NCBI RefSeq assembly: GCF_026210795.1
Contig: NC_089442.1
Location: forward strand, 2,852,001 to 2,916,000
Direction of reading: 5' to 3'
DNA: 64,000 nucleotides
Origin: Rhizophagus irregularis
Taxonomy: Eukaryota > Glomeromycota > Glomeromycetes > Glomerales > Glomeraceae
Shown here: positions 1 through 11,727 of the stretch, one piece after another
How positions within the stretch are numbered: position 1 is the stretch's first letter
How the letters are laid out: each line of letters begins with the position of its first letter
Translations under genes and position numbers: made by a program
Notes under the pieces: generated by a model
Seen by the model: only the letters and a program-made list of their open reading frames with translations
Databases searched by the model: none
What the model was told of the DNA's origin: nothing

Positions 1-418
1 TGAAAATTAACAAATATATTTTATGAGATTAGACTAAGGGTATGCTATTTTTTTGATAGTTTCACAGTTTTAATACCGAGATTGTCTCCCACAAGTGATA
101 TTAAATCATTTAATTACTTATTTTTCATTGCCACACAAACTAATTACAATATTAATACATCAACGAGTATTAATATTTTATACATGGAAGTGAAAAAGGA
201 AAGGACAAACCATTCAGAGTGATGTAATTTATCTCTTGATCAAAAAAAAATATCCAACAAATAATTCCACAAACATTAAAACCATTTAAGACAAAGGTAT
301 TGTTATGGCTAATTAAAATTACAGCTTAGAAAAAATGAAATCTTTCGTAATAAAAATAACAAAATTACTTTTGCACGAATTAAATTAATGCCTCTCTCTA
401 TTTCCTATCGCAACAAGT
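1..418. other. AT-rich intergenic sequence
   Basis: No gene, RNA or repeat boundary is visible here. It is the 3' flank of the acidic Asp/Tyr-rich gene that lies on the - strand just to the right. Confidence 0.5.
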
Positions 419-682
419 TCAATCAGAGTCATATTCCGAATAATCATAGTCATCAAAGCCATCATAATAATCGAAATCATCGTCAGAATCATAATAAAAA
501 TCGTCATAAAAATCGTCATAAAAATCGTCATAATTGTCGTAAGGATCGTCATAAGCATCGAAATCATCATGGCAATTGTTGTTGAAATAATTGGCGTCAT
601 CAAAATTATTGTTGAGATTGTTAACCTCATAAATAATCCATACAAACGCTATTGTAACAAATACAATCTTCCAAAATACCAT
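419..682 (-). CDS. Small Asp/Tyr-rich membrane or secreted protein (paralog A)
   Basis: An 87-residue single-exon ORF. It opens with MVFWKIVFVTIAFVWIIYEV, one strongly hydrophobic helix that could be a signal anchor or signal peptide. An Asn-rich spacer follows, then a tail made almost only of Asp, Tyr and Phe in short DDFY-type repeats. The same plan and the same opening (M-x-FWK-hydrophobic) recur in the gene at 27204-27572, so the two are paralogs; this supports the reading frame against the His/Asn-rich frame on the other strand. The upstream sequence (about 930-1000) shares a GGTAAWTTTTCATGTGAAAAA-like stretch with the upstream region of the other copy. Function is not recognised. The acidic tail could bind metal ions or basic surfaces, which is inference only. 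Confidence 0.6.
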   Translation of the reverse strand: MVFWKIVFVTIAFVWIIYEVNNLNNNFDDANYFNNNCHDDFDAYDDPYDNYDDFYDDFYDDFYYDSDDDFDYYDGFDDYDYSEYDSD

Positions 683-2100
683 TTTTTTTTATTTTGCGAT
701 TAAAAATAAAGCTTTTAAAAATAAGAAATATTTTTTTTTTTTAAAAAAAAAGCGGTTACTGTATATTGTTACGAAATTTTTTAAAATTTATGTGAAAAAA
801 GGATTTTCATTCAATTTTGAATATAATATATTTTTACCATTGATTTCATATGACAAATGAACAATGATTGGCAAAAGAGGATTATATAAAAATAATCTGC
901 GCAAATATGTTACTAAAAAGGAAATCGGTTGTTAACTCCTCATAACGAAGCGCAGGTAAAATTTTCATGTGAAAAATGTATGAGGTTCAGTTTTTCTGCA
1001 CACATATTATTTGAGTTCGTACTTATTTAATTAGCATACATGAATTTACGATAAAAGTAATAAAAGTGATAGCGTGGCGTAACTTGCATCTACTTTAGAT
1101 ACTATAGGACAGAGTTGATTATATAATTTTACTCGCATAATAATCATTATAATGTATAATGTATGTCACTCTATCCTTTATTAGAAATCAGTAAATTATA
1201 AAATATTTGATGTATGTTAGAAAGAACAAAAGAAACGTCAGAAACGTTTCTTTAAAGTAAAATAAATATTCCTTTCCCCTTCCTAATTTACCTTTAAACG
1301 TCCGGGTTTATTATAAAGAACTTAGCATCACTAGAAAAAAAACCAAGAAATAAAACGATAGAAACGTTTCTTTACAAATCGATTAAAAAAAAAATTTTCC
1401 TTTCCAGTCTTTTCAGCCCGCTGTGGTAAGTTGATGTTCAGGAATGTTGGATTTCTTTTACATGTTGAACTTTAAAGGTGATTAAAAAGGAGAAGTGAGT
1501 GAGTTTTTTTTTTTATTAATTGATTTAAGAAATGTTTTTACGTTTCATTTGGATGCAGTTTGAACATATTAGTTAGATAAATGGGTAAATGAGAAAGAGA
1601 GTGGCAAGTTGTTTTTTTCATCTCCTTTCATGTTTTGCTAATCTTAATTCATTTTCTAGTTTCTTATTAATTGTATTAAAAAATTTTTTTTTTAAAGTAA
1701 AACATAAGTCAATAAAGTTTTTTTAAGCTGTTTATAAATTACATGTTTTTTGTTTTTTTTTTGCTACTGGGCAATTTTTGTCCACTTTTTTTCTTTTATT
1801 TTTGCGTGTTTGTTCCATTTTTTTATGATTTCTCATCTCCATTTTTTATTAATTCCGTGTGAACGATTTTGTCCACTTTATTATCTTAATTCTGGTCAAT
1901 CCTGTCCAGAATTTATATAATCTTTTAAATGTTGAGGCCAAAATTGCCTTATTCTTATTTTGCATGAAATTTAGTATCACGTGACTGTAACATTTGGATG
2001 ACGTGAAAATATCATAATTAGGTTTAATTCCAAATTTGATTACCCATAGTCCCACATTAACTATTTATATTATTGACTGGGATTAACCGCAACTACACAC
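683..2100. other. Intergenic region with a duplicated palindrome
   Basis: No convincing gene. It holds the probable promoter region of the acidic gene at its left end. The palindrome GAAACGTTTC occurs at 1241-1250 and again at 1361-1370, each followed by TTTA and, some 20-30 bases on, by an ATTCCTTTCC/TTTCCTTTCC stretch, which suggests a diverged duplication of about 120 bp. The rest is T-rich. Confidence 0.4.
1241..1370. repeat. Two GAAACGTTTC palindromes 120 bp apart
   Basis: The 10-bp palindrome GAAACGTTTC, extended to AGAAACGTTTCTTTA, occurs twice with a 120-bp period. Alternating GAA/TTC blocks resemble heat-shock elements, but no nearby gene clearly uses them, so a regulatory role is only a guess. 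Confidence 0.4.
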
Positions 2101-2107
2101 TATAAAA
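2101..2107 (+). promoter_or_regulatory. TATA box of the kinase relic
   Basis: TATAAAA lies about 52 bp upstream of the ATG at 2159 of the decayed kinase. The live kinase at 63732 has a TATA box about 40 bp upstream of its ATG, so the relic arose from a full gene with its promoter. Confidence 0.45.
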
Positions 2108-2158
2108 CGTCAAACCGAATGATTTTTTTTGTTTATCAAAATTTGATAATGAAATAAA

Positions 2159-2915
2159 ATGTCAAAACAATATTGAAGATTTAGAATCATTAATTTCCGA
2201 AGGACATATTGAATACTATGAATATTCTGACTTTAGGAATATACAACAAATAGGAAAAAGATTATTTGGGTACCTGGAAAAATACTACTCGTTATTTCGC
2301 TTTGAATCCTTATAGTAATATTAAAGAGGTATGAAACTTTGTAATCATTTAAAAAAATGTGACAGATAAATTAATCCTCTTATATATATTATTTCATTCA
2401 CCGAAAAGTTGATATTCGTGAAAATATTTTGCGGTTTTATGGAATTACAAATAAAGAAAATGATAGTAAATTTAGAAACATATTAAAACTTTTGACAAAT
2501 AAATTATTTTTTTTTATCGCTCAAATTTTTTTCAAATGTACGATGAATCAAATGAAAATATACTTACTCGTTTTGGGAATATGTTGATGGTGACACGTTA
2601 CATTTCAATCAGCAAATGCTATGCATCGTGATCTGATGAGTTTATTTTATTATAGATGTAATAACTGATTTTCACGCTGCTTTATTAGCAGATGCATCAA
2701 ATAAATACTTTTTGTGAATTAGAAAAGAAATTATTTAGATGACGATATCATAAAATTGGTTTAGGATTAGTAATTGATAAAAATGATTCTGAAGAAGACC
2801 AAATTCAAGTGATTGAGCAATTGAATAAAACAAAATGTTTCGTACATGGATATCAGTATTAGAAAAAGTGTGTTTTTCGCCAAAATGTCTTACTAAAGAA
2901 CTTGGAGATAAAAAA
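2159..2915 (+). pseudogene. Decayed protein kinase relic running into a fragment of the RING/TPR family N-terminal region
   Basis: The start matches the first exon of the kinase at 63732: in one frame the DNA encodes EDLESLISEGHIEYYEYSD, then a frameshift, then a Y-F-A-L stretch and the same ...IKEV exon end with GT donor near 2330. The next exon is recognisable near 2400 (KVDIRENILRFYGITNKEN), the usual second block of these kinases. Around 2540-2640 broken pieces of the hinge (VLEY-like) and an HRD-like MHRDL appear. Stops and frameshifts disrupt all parts. From about 2830 the frame reads FRTWISVLEKVCFSPK, matching RTWVTVLERICFSPIVLSKEL of the RING/TPR proteins. So kinase and family N-terminal sequence are adjacent here, either from an ancestral fusion gene or by chance juxtaposition. 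Not functional. Confidence 0.7.
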
Positions 2916-2920
2916 AGCCT

Positions 2921-4700
2921 TTTTAAAAGAATAAATATTTTATGACCTGTGAATTTGATTTTATTGGTTATTATTTGGTGCAGACTTTTCTCTTCTTACC
3001 AAAATGGTTATAGTATCAAATATAAATTGCGTAAAACTTTAAAAAAAATTAAAAATAAATATTTGATAACCTTTAAATTGAATAATTATATAAATAACTA
3101 TCGGTTTGCGTAAATAAATAATAAATATGAAACTTTTTTTTTTTAATAAATTATACATATAGTAATATATCATATTGTATTATTGTACGTATAACATATT
3201 GTGTGTTAGCTTTTCTTTCATATTTTTTTGCAATTTATTTTTTAGGCATATCAATATCATCATCTTGAAAGAATCGCCTAATCACTATTGTTAACATAAA
3301 TAATAAAGAAGAATGTCCACATTACGTACTGCTCTCACAATATTGACTTTTGTGAGAGATTGCTTTGCAGCATTAGTTGTTATTTAAGGAATGTTAAAAC
3401 AGCTGGTCTTCTTATCATTAATGTTATGGACAGATTTTGCGAACCTTGGTGATATTAAGTCAAGGACGATCTTTTGTCGGTAGTCTTTTTTAATAATTGT
3501 CTTACAAATTATATTCTTTCGATGTTACATGGCAAGTTAAAATATAATAATCTATTATTGTTTGTTTCATTATACATTTTTATTATTTATCTATTACCAA
3601 CATTTCATATATTATGAAAACAGTTTTAACAGTTTTAATTAAACTTATCTTTTTTATTTAAAAAATATATATCCGACGACGAATATAGTTTGATACATTT
3701 AATTTCAAATTCGATATTATTGCGAGTAACTGAAGGAATCATTTTCTAGAATTAATGAATAATTTTTCAATTTACGTAAAAAATCAGGCTCCAAGTTTAT
3801 CACATTTTTGAAATCCTGGTAGTGCTCTTATCGTCAAATGATTCACTTTATTTATCAATTTTTCATAACACGAAGAAAGAAAGAAACTTAGATGAATTTT
3901 TTAATTAAATTTATTCAATACATTAATTTTACTCGTCTAATTATTAAAATTATTTTTCATATATCGTTATTATAATAATATTTACCGTATATGTTCGCCA
4001 ATTAACAGAATTGTCCTTACTGTAAAATCGTATCATCCTCTTTATTAAAGTCAAAAACTATTATGGAAATGATTAGTGAACAGTACCACCACGTACGATA
4101 ATAGTACGATAATAAGCGTACGCAAAATGTATTTTGATATCTTATTAAGTTAAGTGAAGTAAAAGCTCTATTTGAATAATATCTAATGACATTATTTTCA
4201 TAATATTAGCTAAGTTATTTAGTTGTTTTTGTAATTACTATTTTATTTTTCTTAAAAAAAAAAAATTATTTTTATTATTTTTATAGGTTATAATTTAGAT
4301 TAGATGTAATTACACCAAAATAATACTTTACTAAGAAATTATTATTAATGAGAAATTAAGAAGGTCAAATAAAGTCTTCCACACTCTCAGATTATTGAAT
4401 AATAAAATTAGTCCAATTTTAAAACCAACAATAATAAAAATATTGGTACTACTTAAAATCCTTTAAAATATGATACTGTATAAAAGAACAAACAAATAAA
4501 ATCATACAAAGTTAAACCTTCCCGATTTCTTATAACTTCACTACGCGTTAATAAACTTAGAAAACAAAAAAAAAATGGCTACTTATTATACTTAATATGC
4601 AACAAACATGAAATTTTCTGTTATAACATAAACTATTAAAAATTTAAAATTCAATTAAGGTTATTATTAACCTTCAGTTGTTTATACGTATTTATTAAAC
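2921..4700. other. Intergenic tract containing a segment duplicated near 17.2-19.05 kb
   Basis: No gene seen. The stretch around 3460-4000 is clearly similar, in the same orientation, to 17870-19055, which has in addition a 543-bp element inserted. The shared part includes ACGTAAAAAATC, CACATTTTTGAAATC and ATATCGTTATTATAATAATA. It appears to be the upstream flank of a family copy that was duplicated together with it. Confidence 0.55.
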
Positions 4701-4718
4701 ATATCTTATCGAAAATGA

Positions 4719-4726
4719 TCACGTGA
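4719..4726. promoter_or_regulatory. TCACGTGA palindrome upstream of the first RING/TPR gene
   Basis: A perfect TCACGTGA E-box-type palindrome about 400 bp before the ATG at 5129. A related site (TCACGTAA) is at 11310, and perfect copies lie upstream of the - strand members at 49746 and 55925. Recurrence upstream of family members suggests a bHLH or Cbf1-type site; this is inference. Confidence 0.35.
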
Positions 4727-4954
4727 TGCAATTTAAATTAGGATTGTCACGTTTTTTTTGTTTAAATTTTAGGATCACGAGGTTTATTAATAATGTTTCA
4801 CAATAATAGTAAAAAAAAATTTAAATAGTACACTAGACCAAACAAGAAAAAAATAATTTTTACAAGAAATTTTAAATAAAACGTATCAGGTATTTGGAGT
4901 TACAATTTACAAATTTTATTCCAACACTAGTAATGATAATGATATCAATAAATA

Positions 4955-5128
4955 ATGATGTGCAACTGTTTGGTTGCACAAATCATACTAAATATGTTCA
5001 TTTTTGAATGGACGCTTCGACGCTTCGTTAAATTTACGTCATCTTGCAGTTGTACAAACTTGTATTTAAAACGCAAAATATTAATCCTAAAAATCTTACG
5101 CCAATTCTTTTACAACAAAAAAAAAAAT
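4955..5128 (+). other. Conserved 5' leader of copy 1 with a small upstream reading frame
   Basis: The leader shares blocks with those of copy 2 (11570-11727) and, on the - strand, copy 4 (55674-55870): GATGTGCAACTGTTTGG, CTTGCAGTTGTACAA and CCTAAAAA(T/G)CTTACGCC. Each can be read as a short peptide with a CSCTN/CSCTS core. In copy 1 this frame is continuous with the MEGSSSQ exon; in copy 2 it is out of frame. It is therefore more likely conserved leader or an upstream ORF than a coding extension. Confidence 0.4.
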
Positions 5129-8100
5129 ATGGAAGGAAGTTCAAGTCAGGTAAATTATAATTTTAAATAATATTAAATATTAAAATTAATTAAAAATTGA
5201 GTTTATAATAATTTTATAATTATGTAGAACGGAAGTTCTTCTTGCAATATTATTCCAGAAATTCACGACTCTGCTTTTTCATATAAAACGGTTTCGCATG
5301 AAAACTTCTTCAATAATAGTATTCTTTTAAAATTAGAAGAGGATGGATTTACAACTCCCGATGAAAAGGCAGAAGAACTTATTAAGAAACTGACCAACAT
5401 AAAATATTTGTATGCATTAAAATTACTTTTTGAAAATTTACAAAATGAATTTTCACCTCAAACTCTCCGAGATACTTTGGTTGCATTGGCGGATCCGACC
5501 CCATTCAATTTTTATGCAAAACAAAGTGTGACTAGATTGGAGTTACATTTAAGAACTTGGGTAACAGTCTTAGAACGGATATGCTTTTCACCAATAGTAC
5601 TTAGTAAGGAACTTCGAGATAAAGTTTATAATTCTTTATCAAAATTTGCAGAAATTCATCGTAAAACGACTCAAGTTCTTGAAATAGGAATTGATAATAA
5701 TTTTAGACCAAATTTTAACCAATTTAACCAACAAAACAACAATCAAGATGACCAGATTATCACCAAAAAGCGTAATTATAATATTGACTTCTTATTAATC
5801 CACTTACGAGACACATTACATAGTTTGCGTGATGATGAAACTTGGTTTCAAGAAATTATACGAAGAACTAAAGAATTACTTAAAGTTGCATTGAATATTA
5901 CCCCAGAAATTTTATCAGTGGCAGGAGTTGCTCTTCCAAATGATAATTGTTCAATCTTATCAATGCTTACTCAAATACGTAAAGGCTTAAGTTTTAAATA
6001 TCCTGTAACATCTTATTATGTATATTGGAGAATTATGTTGATGTTTCAACATAATCTTTTTGCATGGTCTGAAGGTACTAAAATGATAATTAGTAAAAAA
6101 TTCTGTGAATTGGTATTAATGGAATATCTTTGGAGCTTTTTGGGAAGAGAATGGATTGATGTAACTAATAAATCTATTTTAGATTCTCAAACAAAATTTG
6201 ATGAAGTATCAAATAAAGTTACTAAAGCTTTAAAAAACACTGGAAATTTCTTAAATGATCTCGCTGGAAATGAACCTATTGCATTACCACATACCTTATG
6301 GTTTGGAATATTGGATCTTGCACAAAACCTTATTCAAAAGTCTACTCGAACTGCTACATATGGTCTTTGTTATTATTTAGCAATTGAATCACTTAATAAA
6401 ACTCCAAGTAGTTTCATTCAATTTAAAGCAGTTGAAATATTATTACATTTACATAATATTGATAGTAAAATGTTTTCAATATTTGATGATGATTTTGATC
6501 AATATATAAAAGAATTAAATAAAAATCATAAATCATCAGATTTTTCAGAAAAATTTCAAAATTTATTATTATTTATTAAAGAAAAATATCTTGAAGACTT
6601 AAAAATTTTAAGTGAAAATATTGGAAAAGAAAAGAAAGGAAAAGGAAAAGGAAAAAGTTTAAATCAAAATTCATACTTAAAGAGAGAACTAACATCAAAT
6701 TCTAATGTTATAGATATTATAGCAGATGAAATGACTTGTCAAGTTAGTAGTGAACCAGAGAATCAATTATGTGTTTTAAAATGTCAACATACATTATCAT
6801 TAAATAATTTAAAATTATTAAAACAAAAAATATGTCCTAAATGTAGAGAAAAAATTGAAGAAAATGACATCAGATATTTACCACAAAGTTCAATTTATAA
6901 AAATTTATATACTAAATTTTCTGAATCCGGGCATATTTTACTACCTCCGATTAAGTTAGAAAATTCTGATCAAATATATGATAGTGATGATTTAGATAAT
7001 TCAGAAGCTGATCTTATAATATCTAAAAAGAAGAAATTTATAAATTCAATTATTAAATTAAATTCAAATATATTATTATCATCAATACTTTCAAGAAATT
7101 CAAAAAAACAACATCCAACATATCAAAATATTATAAAAGAAATAAATGAAAAACATTATGAAAAAGCTGAATCATTGTGTAAAGAATTTTTAAATTTTTT
7201 TCCTAAAAGTTATTCTTTAAGATGCATTTTAGGTTATATTTATAGATGTCTTAAAAATTATGAACAAGCACACATTTATTTGAAAGAAGCCATTAATTTA
7301 AAACCAAAAGAACCAATTGCTTATTTAATTTGTGGAGAAATATTTTTTTGGCAAAGTAACTATAAGGAAGCAATAAATAATTTAGAAAAATCAAAAAATT
7401 ATAAGGCTAAAATAAATAATTTATATATAATACTTAGAAATAGTTATTTATCTAATAAAAATTATTCTTATGCATATGTTAATTGTAATTTTGCATTAAA
7501 AAATAATCCAGATAATTATTTATGTCTTAAGAATAATGCATATGGCTATGTAAAGTGGGATTTATTTATATATAATAGATACAATAGTACTTTAGTAATG
7601 TTAGATAAACTGCTGAATATCAACAAGGATGATTCTTTAATTTTATGTTATTATGGAGAAATTTTATGTAATATGAATCAATATAGTAAAGCTATATCAT
7701 ATTTTACAAAAGCAAATATTATTGATCCAGAAAATACTCATAATTTGAATAAGAGAGCTATTGCATATTATACTCTTCAAAATTATAATAAAGTTTTATT
7801 AGATCTTGATAAAGTTATACAATTAGATCCATTAAATAATTTAGCATATTATCTCAAGTGTCTAACTTATTATACAAAAAAAGATATTGACAATGCTATA
7901 ATGGTATTTGAAAAGTGTAAAGAATTATTAGGTCTTAATAATATATTAGCAAAAACTCTACTATTTCATCTGGAATATTTACTGAATAAAAATAATTCTA
8001 CAGAATTAAATAATATATTAACAAAAATTAATCAAATTTCTAATATTAAAGATAGTGAATTACTACTTTTTGTTAGATGCAAAGTATATATAGAATTAAA

Positions 8101-9200
8101 AATGTATCATGAAGCAATGTTAGACTTGAACTTGTTATATGATAAAAATAATTATTATTATTATAAATATATTTCATATATTTCATATATTTATTTATTA
8201 CGAGAATACACAGATTTTTGGTTATATTTAAATGTTAATAACAATAATTTTTCTGAACTTGGAATTGTTAATGGATTTAATAAATACATGTATGAAAGTA
8301 AGAGGAATATTTAATTTATTAATTTCTTATATTGTTTAATAATTAATCTATTGATTAATAAATTATTTAGAACCAAAAGTCTATTTTATATCAAATCTGG
8401 TAAATTTAAATAGTGAACTTCATCAACTTCAAGAAAATGGCATAAATAGGTAAATGAATGATGTATTTATTATGCATTTTAAAATTTTAAAAATTGTGGT
8501 AAATTTTTTTAACTTTGGATTCTTAGTTTATCAGAAAAGATATTAAGTTCAAAAAATAAAGAGCTTCATTTAAATTTGCCCATGCTATATCTTCAGCAGG
8601 GGTATACTGGAATTATTTGGAAAATAAATGTTAATGAAATACTAAATAAAGATTGTTTTATAAAATTTATAATTAAAAGCACTGTAAGTTTTATTAATTG
8701 CTAAAATCTCTTTTTTACTATTAAAATAAATGTTATTTTTAATTAATGTATAAATTTGTTGTAGAATTTTGAACAGTATAAAAATTCTGAACTAAAACAT
8801 TATGAACACATGTTAAAATATGAAGATGTGTTAAAACTTGTGGGATTAGGTTGGATTGAATATCAACTTCCAACAAATGTAGGTGAACTTTACGTACAAC
8901 CTTCAATTGAAATAAATGGTTCTATTAATATGGTATGTTTCTATTTTACTTGGGACTTTTTATTTTAAAAGAAAACTGATTTAAGTAACTCATTATTATT
9001 ATTTATTCATATAGCAAATAGATTATGCTCGACATGGGTGTAATGAAGAAGAGATAACTTATATTCCTAACATAGGTGATTTATTACCAAATTTTTACAA
9101 AATTTGTCCAAATGTTCCAGAAACTTTTAAAAATAAATGTTTTTCAAGAAAAGAAATGGAAAACTTGCTTGAACTGAAAGATATAATTAACCACCTATGA
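5129..9200 (+). CDS. RING-like/TPR protein, family copy 1 (six exons)
   Basis: Exons 5129-5149, 5228-8297, 8371-8449, 8527-8683, 8765-8932, 9015-9200; every junction is GT-AG and phases match, giving 1226 aa. The start is the short exon MEGSSSQ; the long exon alone would lack about 67 residues. Order: helical region (~75-480) of unknown fold; Lys-rich linker KEKKGKGKGK; Cys/His module at ~505-575 with C511, C522, C526, H528, C543, C546, resembling a RING/U-box; then about eight TPR-like helix pairs (~640-960) with typical A/G/Y and DP(E/L)N positions; then a C-terminal module (~1031-1226) from exons 3-6. By family logic it may be an E3-like scaffold, but only six ligands are visible, so ubiquitin ligase activity is uncertain. 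One TPR (track 7550-7600) is degenerate relative to copy 2. Copy 2 is a close tandem duplicate 6.6 kb downstream. Confidence 0.85.
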
Positions 9201-10412
9201 CTGTTTTTTTTTTAAATTAATACTGTTTCATTTTTTTTTCATTTGCTTTCATTTGTGATATTTTAAAATTAATAAATTCATTTTATTTATTATAAAAAAA
9301 TTTCAATTTTAAATAATTAAACCAAAATTTTAAATCTTTAGACAATTAATTACTAGTACATGACTTCTAAATTCTTTCATAGCACAAGTGTATAAATTAG
9401 CTAAAAAAGCTAGAAAAGCTTATTAATGAATTAATTTGTTATACGATTAATTTATATTAATATTTTATTTTCAGATTATTTAAATGAAATTACATTTTGC
9501 AAAAACGATTTTTAATTTTATTTGGTAGTTGATAATATTATGCCTATTTTTATTTTTTAAAATTTTTTTTTTTATTTATTATAAATTTAAATTTAGGAAT
9601 TTTATCCATTCAAGTTCATGGATTATGTAAAAAATTTAAAGTTCAAGAGCAATTATCAACTACTCTTTCCGTAGAAAATCTATTAGCTGAAATTACAAGA
9701 GTTTACCAGGAAGTATGTGTGGTATTATTATTCAGCATCATGATAACTATTATGATTCTATTCAATTTACTGTACTGTATGTTTAGAAGCTGATGTTACT
9801 ACTATCACATTATGAGTTGACAAAGCGAGATGCTGATAATCTTGATGAACGATCTTGTGTATTAATTAGAGTAATTATGTTATACAAAGATTATTATGGA
9901 TGTATTAATCCTTTCTTTTAGTTGATTGATTTTAAAGAAATGGAAATGTTGATCCTATAACGGTTCTCCAATTTACTGTCTTCAATAAAGCGATGATACT
10001 TTATGGTATCAACTATCAAGTCTTTGTTTGGAAGAATCACATGATAAGAATAATAAGGAGTAATATATTAAATGAATTTTATTATTTAATTATGATGTAA
10101 TTATTGTATTAGGATTATTGTAATTATATACCTATTATAATGCAAAATGAATTAACATCATAATCATATACAATATAGTGTTTTAATGTATGTAAAATTC
10201 ATGTCATAATCATATACAATAACGCAGGTTAAAATTCATGTAATCATCATATGGCTATCAAAAAATCCTATATTGATAGTAAAGAATCATAATTCTGTTC
10301 AACAACCATATTTGTTCCTATGAAGATCCCGCAGTTTACGATCCTTGAATCATACTAGTCTTTTGTAAAGGTAGAAACCATTCAAAAAAAACCTTAATCA
10401 GTTAATAACCAG
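9201..10412 (+). other. Intergenic sequence with a possible gene relic at 9595-10070
   Basis: After the copy 1 stop the DNA is AT-rich. From 9595 an exon-like stretch reads ILSIQVHGLCKKFKVQEQLS and continues to ...LLAEITRVYQE before a possible GT donor near 9711. Further on are LTKRDADNLDERSCVLIRV and TVLQFTVFNKAMILYGINYQ in broken frames. I do not recognise the family; it looks like a decayed multi-exon gene. Confidence 0.3.
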
Positions 10413-10988
10413 TAGAGCTGAATTAGTCCGGTTCAAACAGAGGACTGGACTGGTCTTAGGCCGGTCCTCTTAAGGTTTTCAAATTTATTTTATTTACATT
10501 ACAACAGCGGTATAGTTAGGTTGATCAGCAAAGACAGGCCGCACTAAAAATTTGACATTGATTTACCTTTTTTCATTGTAATTTAAATATGACTGTCTAA
10601 ATATGAGTCAAATGAAATCTCAAAGCTTAAGGATAAAAATATTGGTCCATTTTTGACAAAATTTTAAAAATTCGTGTTTATTTAATTATTAAAAAAAATA
10701 ATACCATTGTAAGTTGTAATATAAATAAATTGACGTCGATCATGTAACACAAAATAATGAAAAAAGATTATTTTCCATACTTTAACTTTTTTTTAAAAAC
10801 ATCATAAGAAATCGAATAATATTGATATACGAAAATTTTTGATATTTCAAAATGAAATTTGATTAATAATATGAAATTTGTCATCCTTTTATTTGATGAG
10901 AAATTTTATATAATCGGCCCTGATCCGGTCCGGTCCGTCCTGGACCAAAGTCCGTTAAAACTGGTCCTAATACCAGTTCTTCTCCCTA
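10413..10988. mobile_element. Degenerate hAT-like element, GC-richer than its surroundings
   Basis: It starts TAGAGCTGAATTAGTCCGGT and ends ...ACTGGTCC...CTCCCTA, so the ends are weakly inverted (TAGAG/TAGGG). The flanks ATAACCAG (left) and TTAACCAG (right, two bases away) look like a worn 8-bp duplication. Near the ends are inverted CCGGTCC/GGACCGG-type stretches. It sits inside an older repeat whose other copy is at 56150-57130. Confidence 0.45.
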
Positions 10989-11044
10989 AATTAACCAGTT
11001 AACCAATAGGTTCAAATACTGGTTAATTAATTTAAATTTTTTTG

Positions 11045-11283
11045 GCTATAAATTGTATCCATTTGATTCTTATTTAATTATAGGATTACATTAATTTCGT
11101 TAAACAAATGAAAAAATTGGTACTAAATGAAAACACATGACCGCAGTTGCATACTTATGACTGCATTATTTAACATTATATAACTCCGACCGGAATTATA
11201 GTCCAAATACTAGTTTTAACTAGGTTAACCAATTTTTTGAGAAGCCTTACCTTAACCGGTTAATTAACTGTAACTGAACGTCA
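11045..11283. repeat. Older dispersed repeat, inverted copy at 56150-57130
   Basis: The block from GCTATAAATTG to GTTCAGTTAC-type sequence matches the reverse complement of 56150-57130 once the 741-bp hAT element there is removed. Shared landmarks include AATTGGTTAACC (inverted) and TTAACTGTAACTGAAC. Both copies lie upstream of a RING/TPR gene, so the repeat was probably duplicated with the gene. Confidence 0.55.
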
Positions 11284-11727
11284 ACCTCTAGTCTTTAAGA
11301 TGATGATGATCACGTAACATAACCGTCACATTTTTTTGTTAAATTTTAGGCCGATCCTGTAGATCGGCGAGGTTTATTAATAATGTTTCACATTAATTAC
11401 ACAAATTAAAAAAAAAAATAGTACCCAATTTTTTCTATACCAAAGACTAGAAGGAATAATTATTAATAAAATTTTAAATAAAATACATGAAACTTATGCT
11501 GGACCTACATATTTTATTCCATCACACTTTGACACTACGCCACAATATTAGTAATGATATCATTGAATAGTGATGTGCAACTATTTGGAGGCACAAATCT
11601 TACTAAATAAGTTCATTTGTTACAATGTTAAATTTACGCCAACTTGCAGTTGTACAAACTTACATTTAAACGAAAATATTAATCCTAAAAATCTTACGCC
11701 AGTAGAGGTTTTGCAACAAAAAAAAAT

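Noticed and set aside
388-645. His/Asn-rich + strand frame and Met/Ile-rich - strand frame
   Set aside because: Same reason: shadows of the acidic-tail gene at 419-682.
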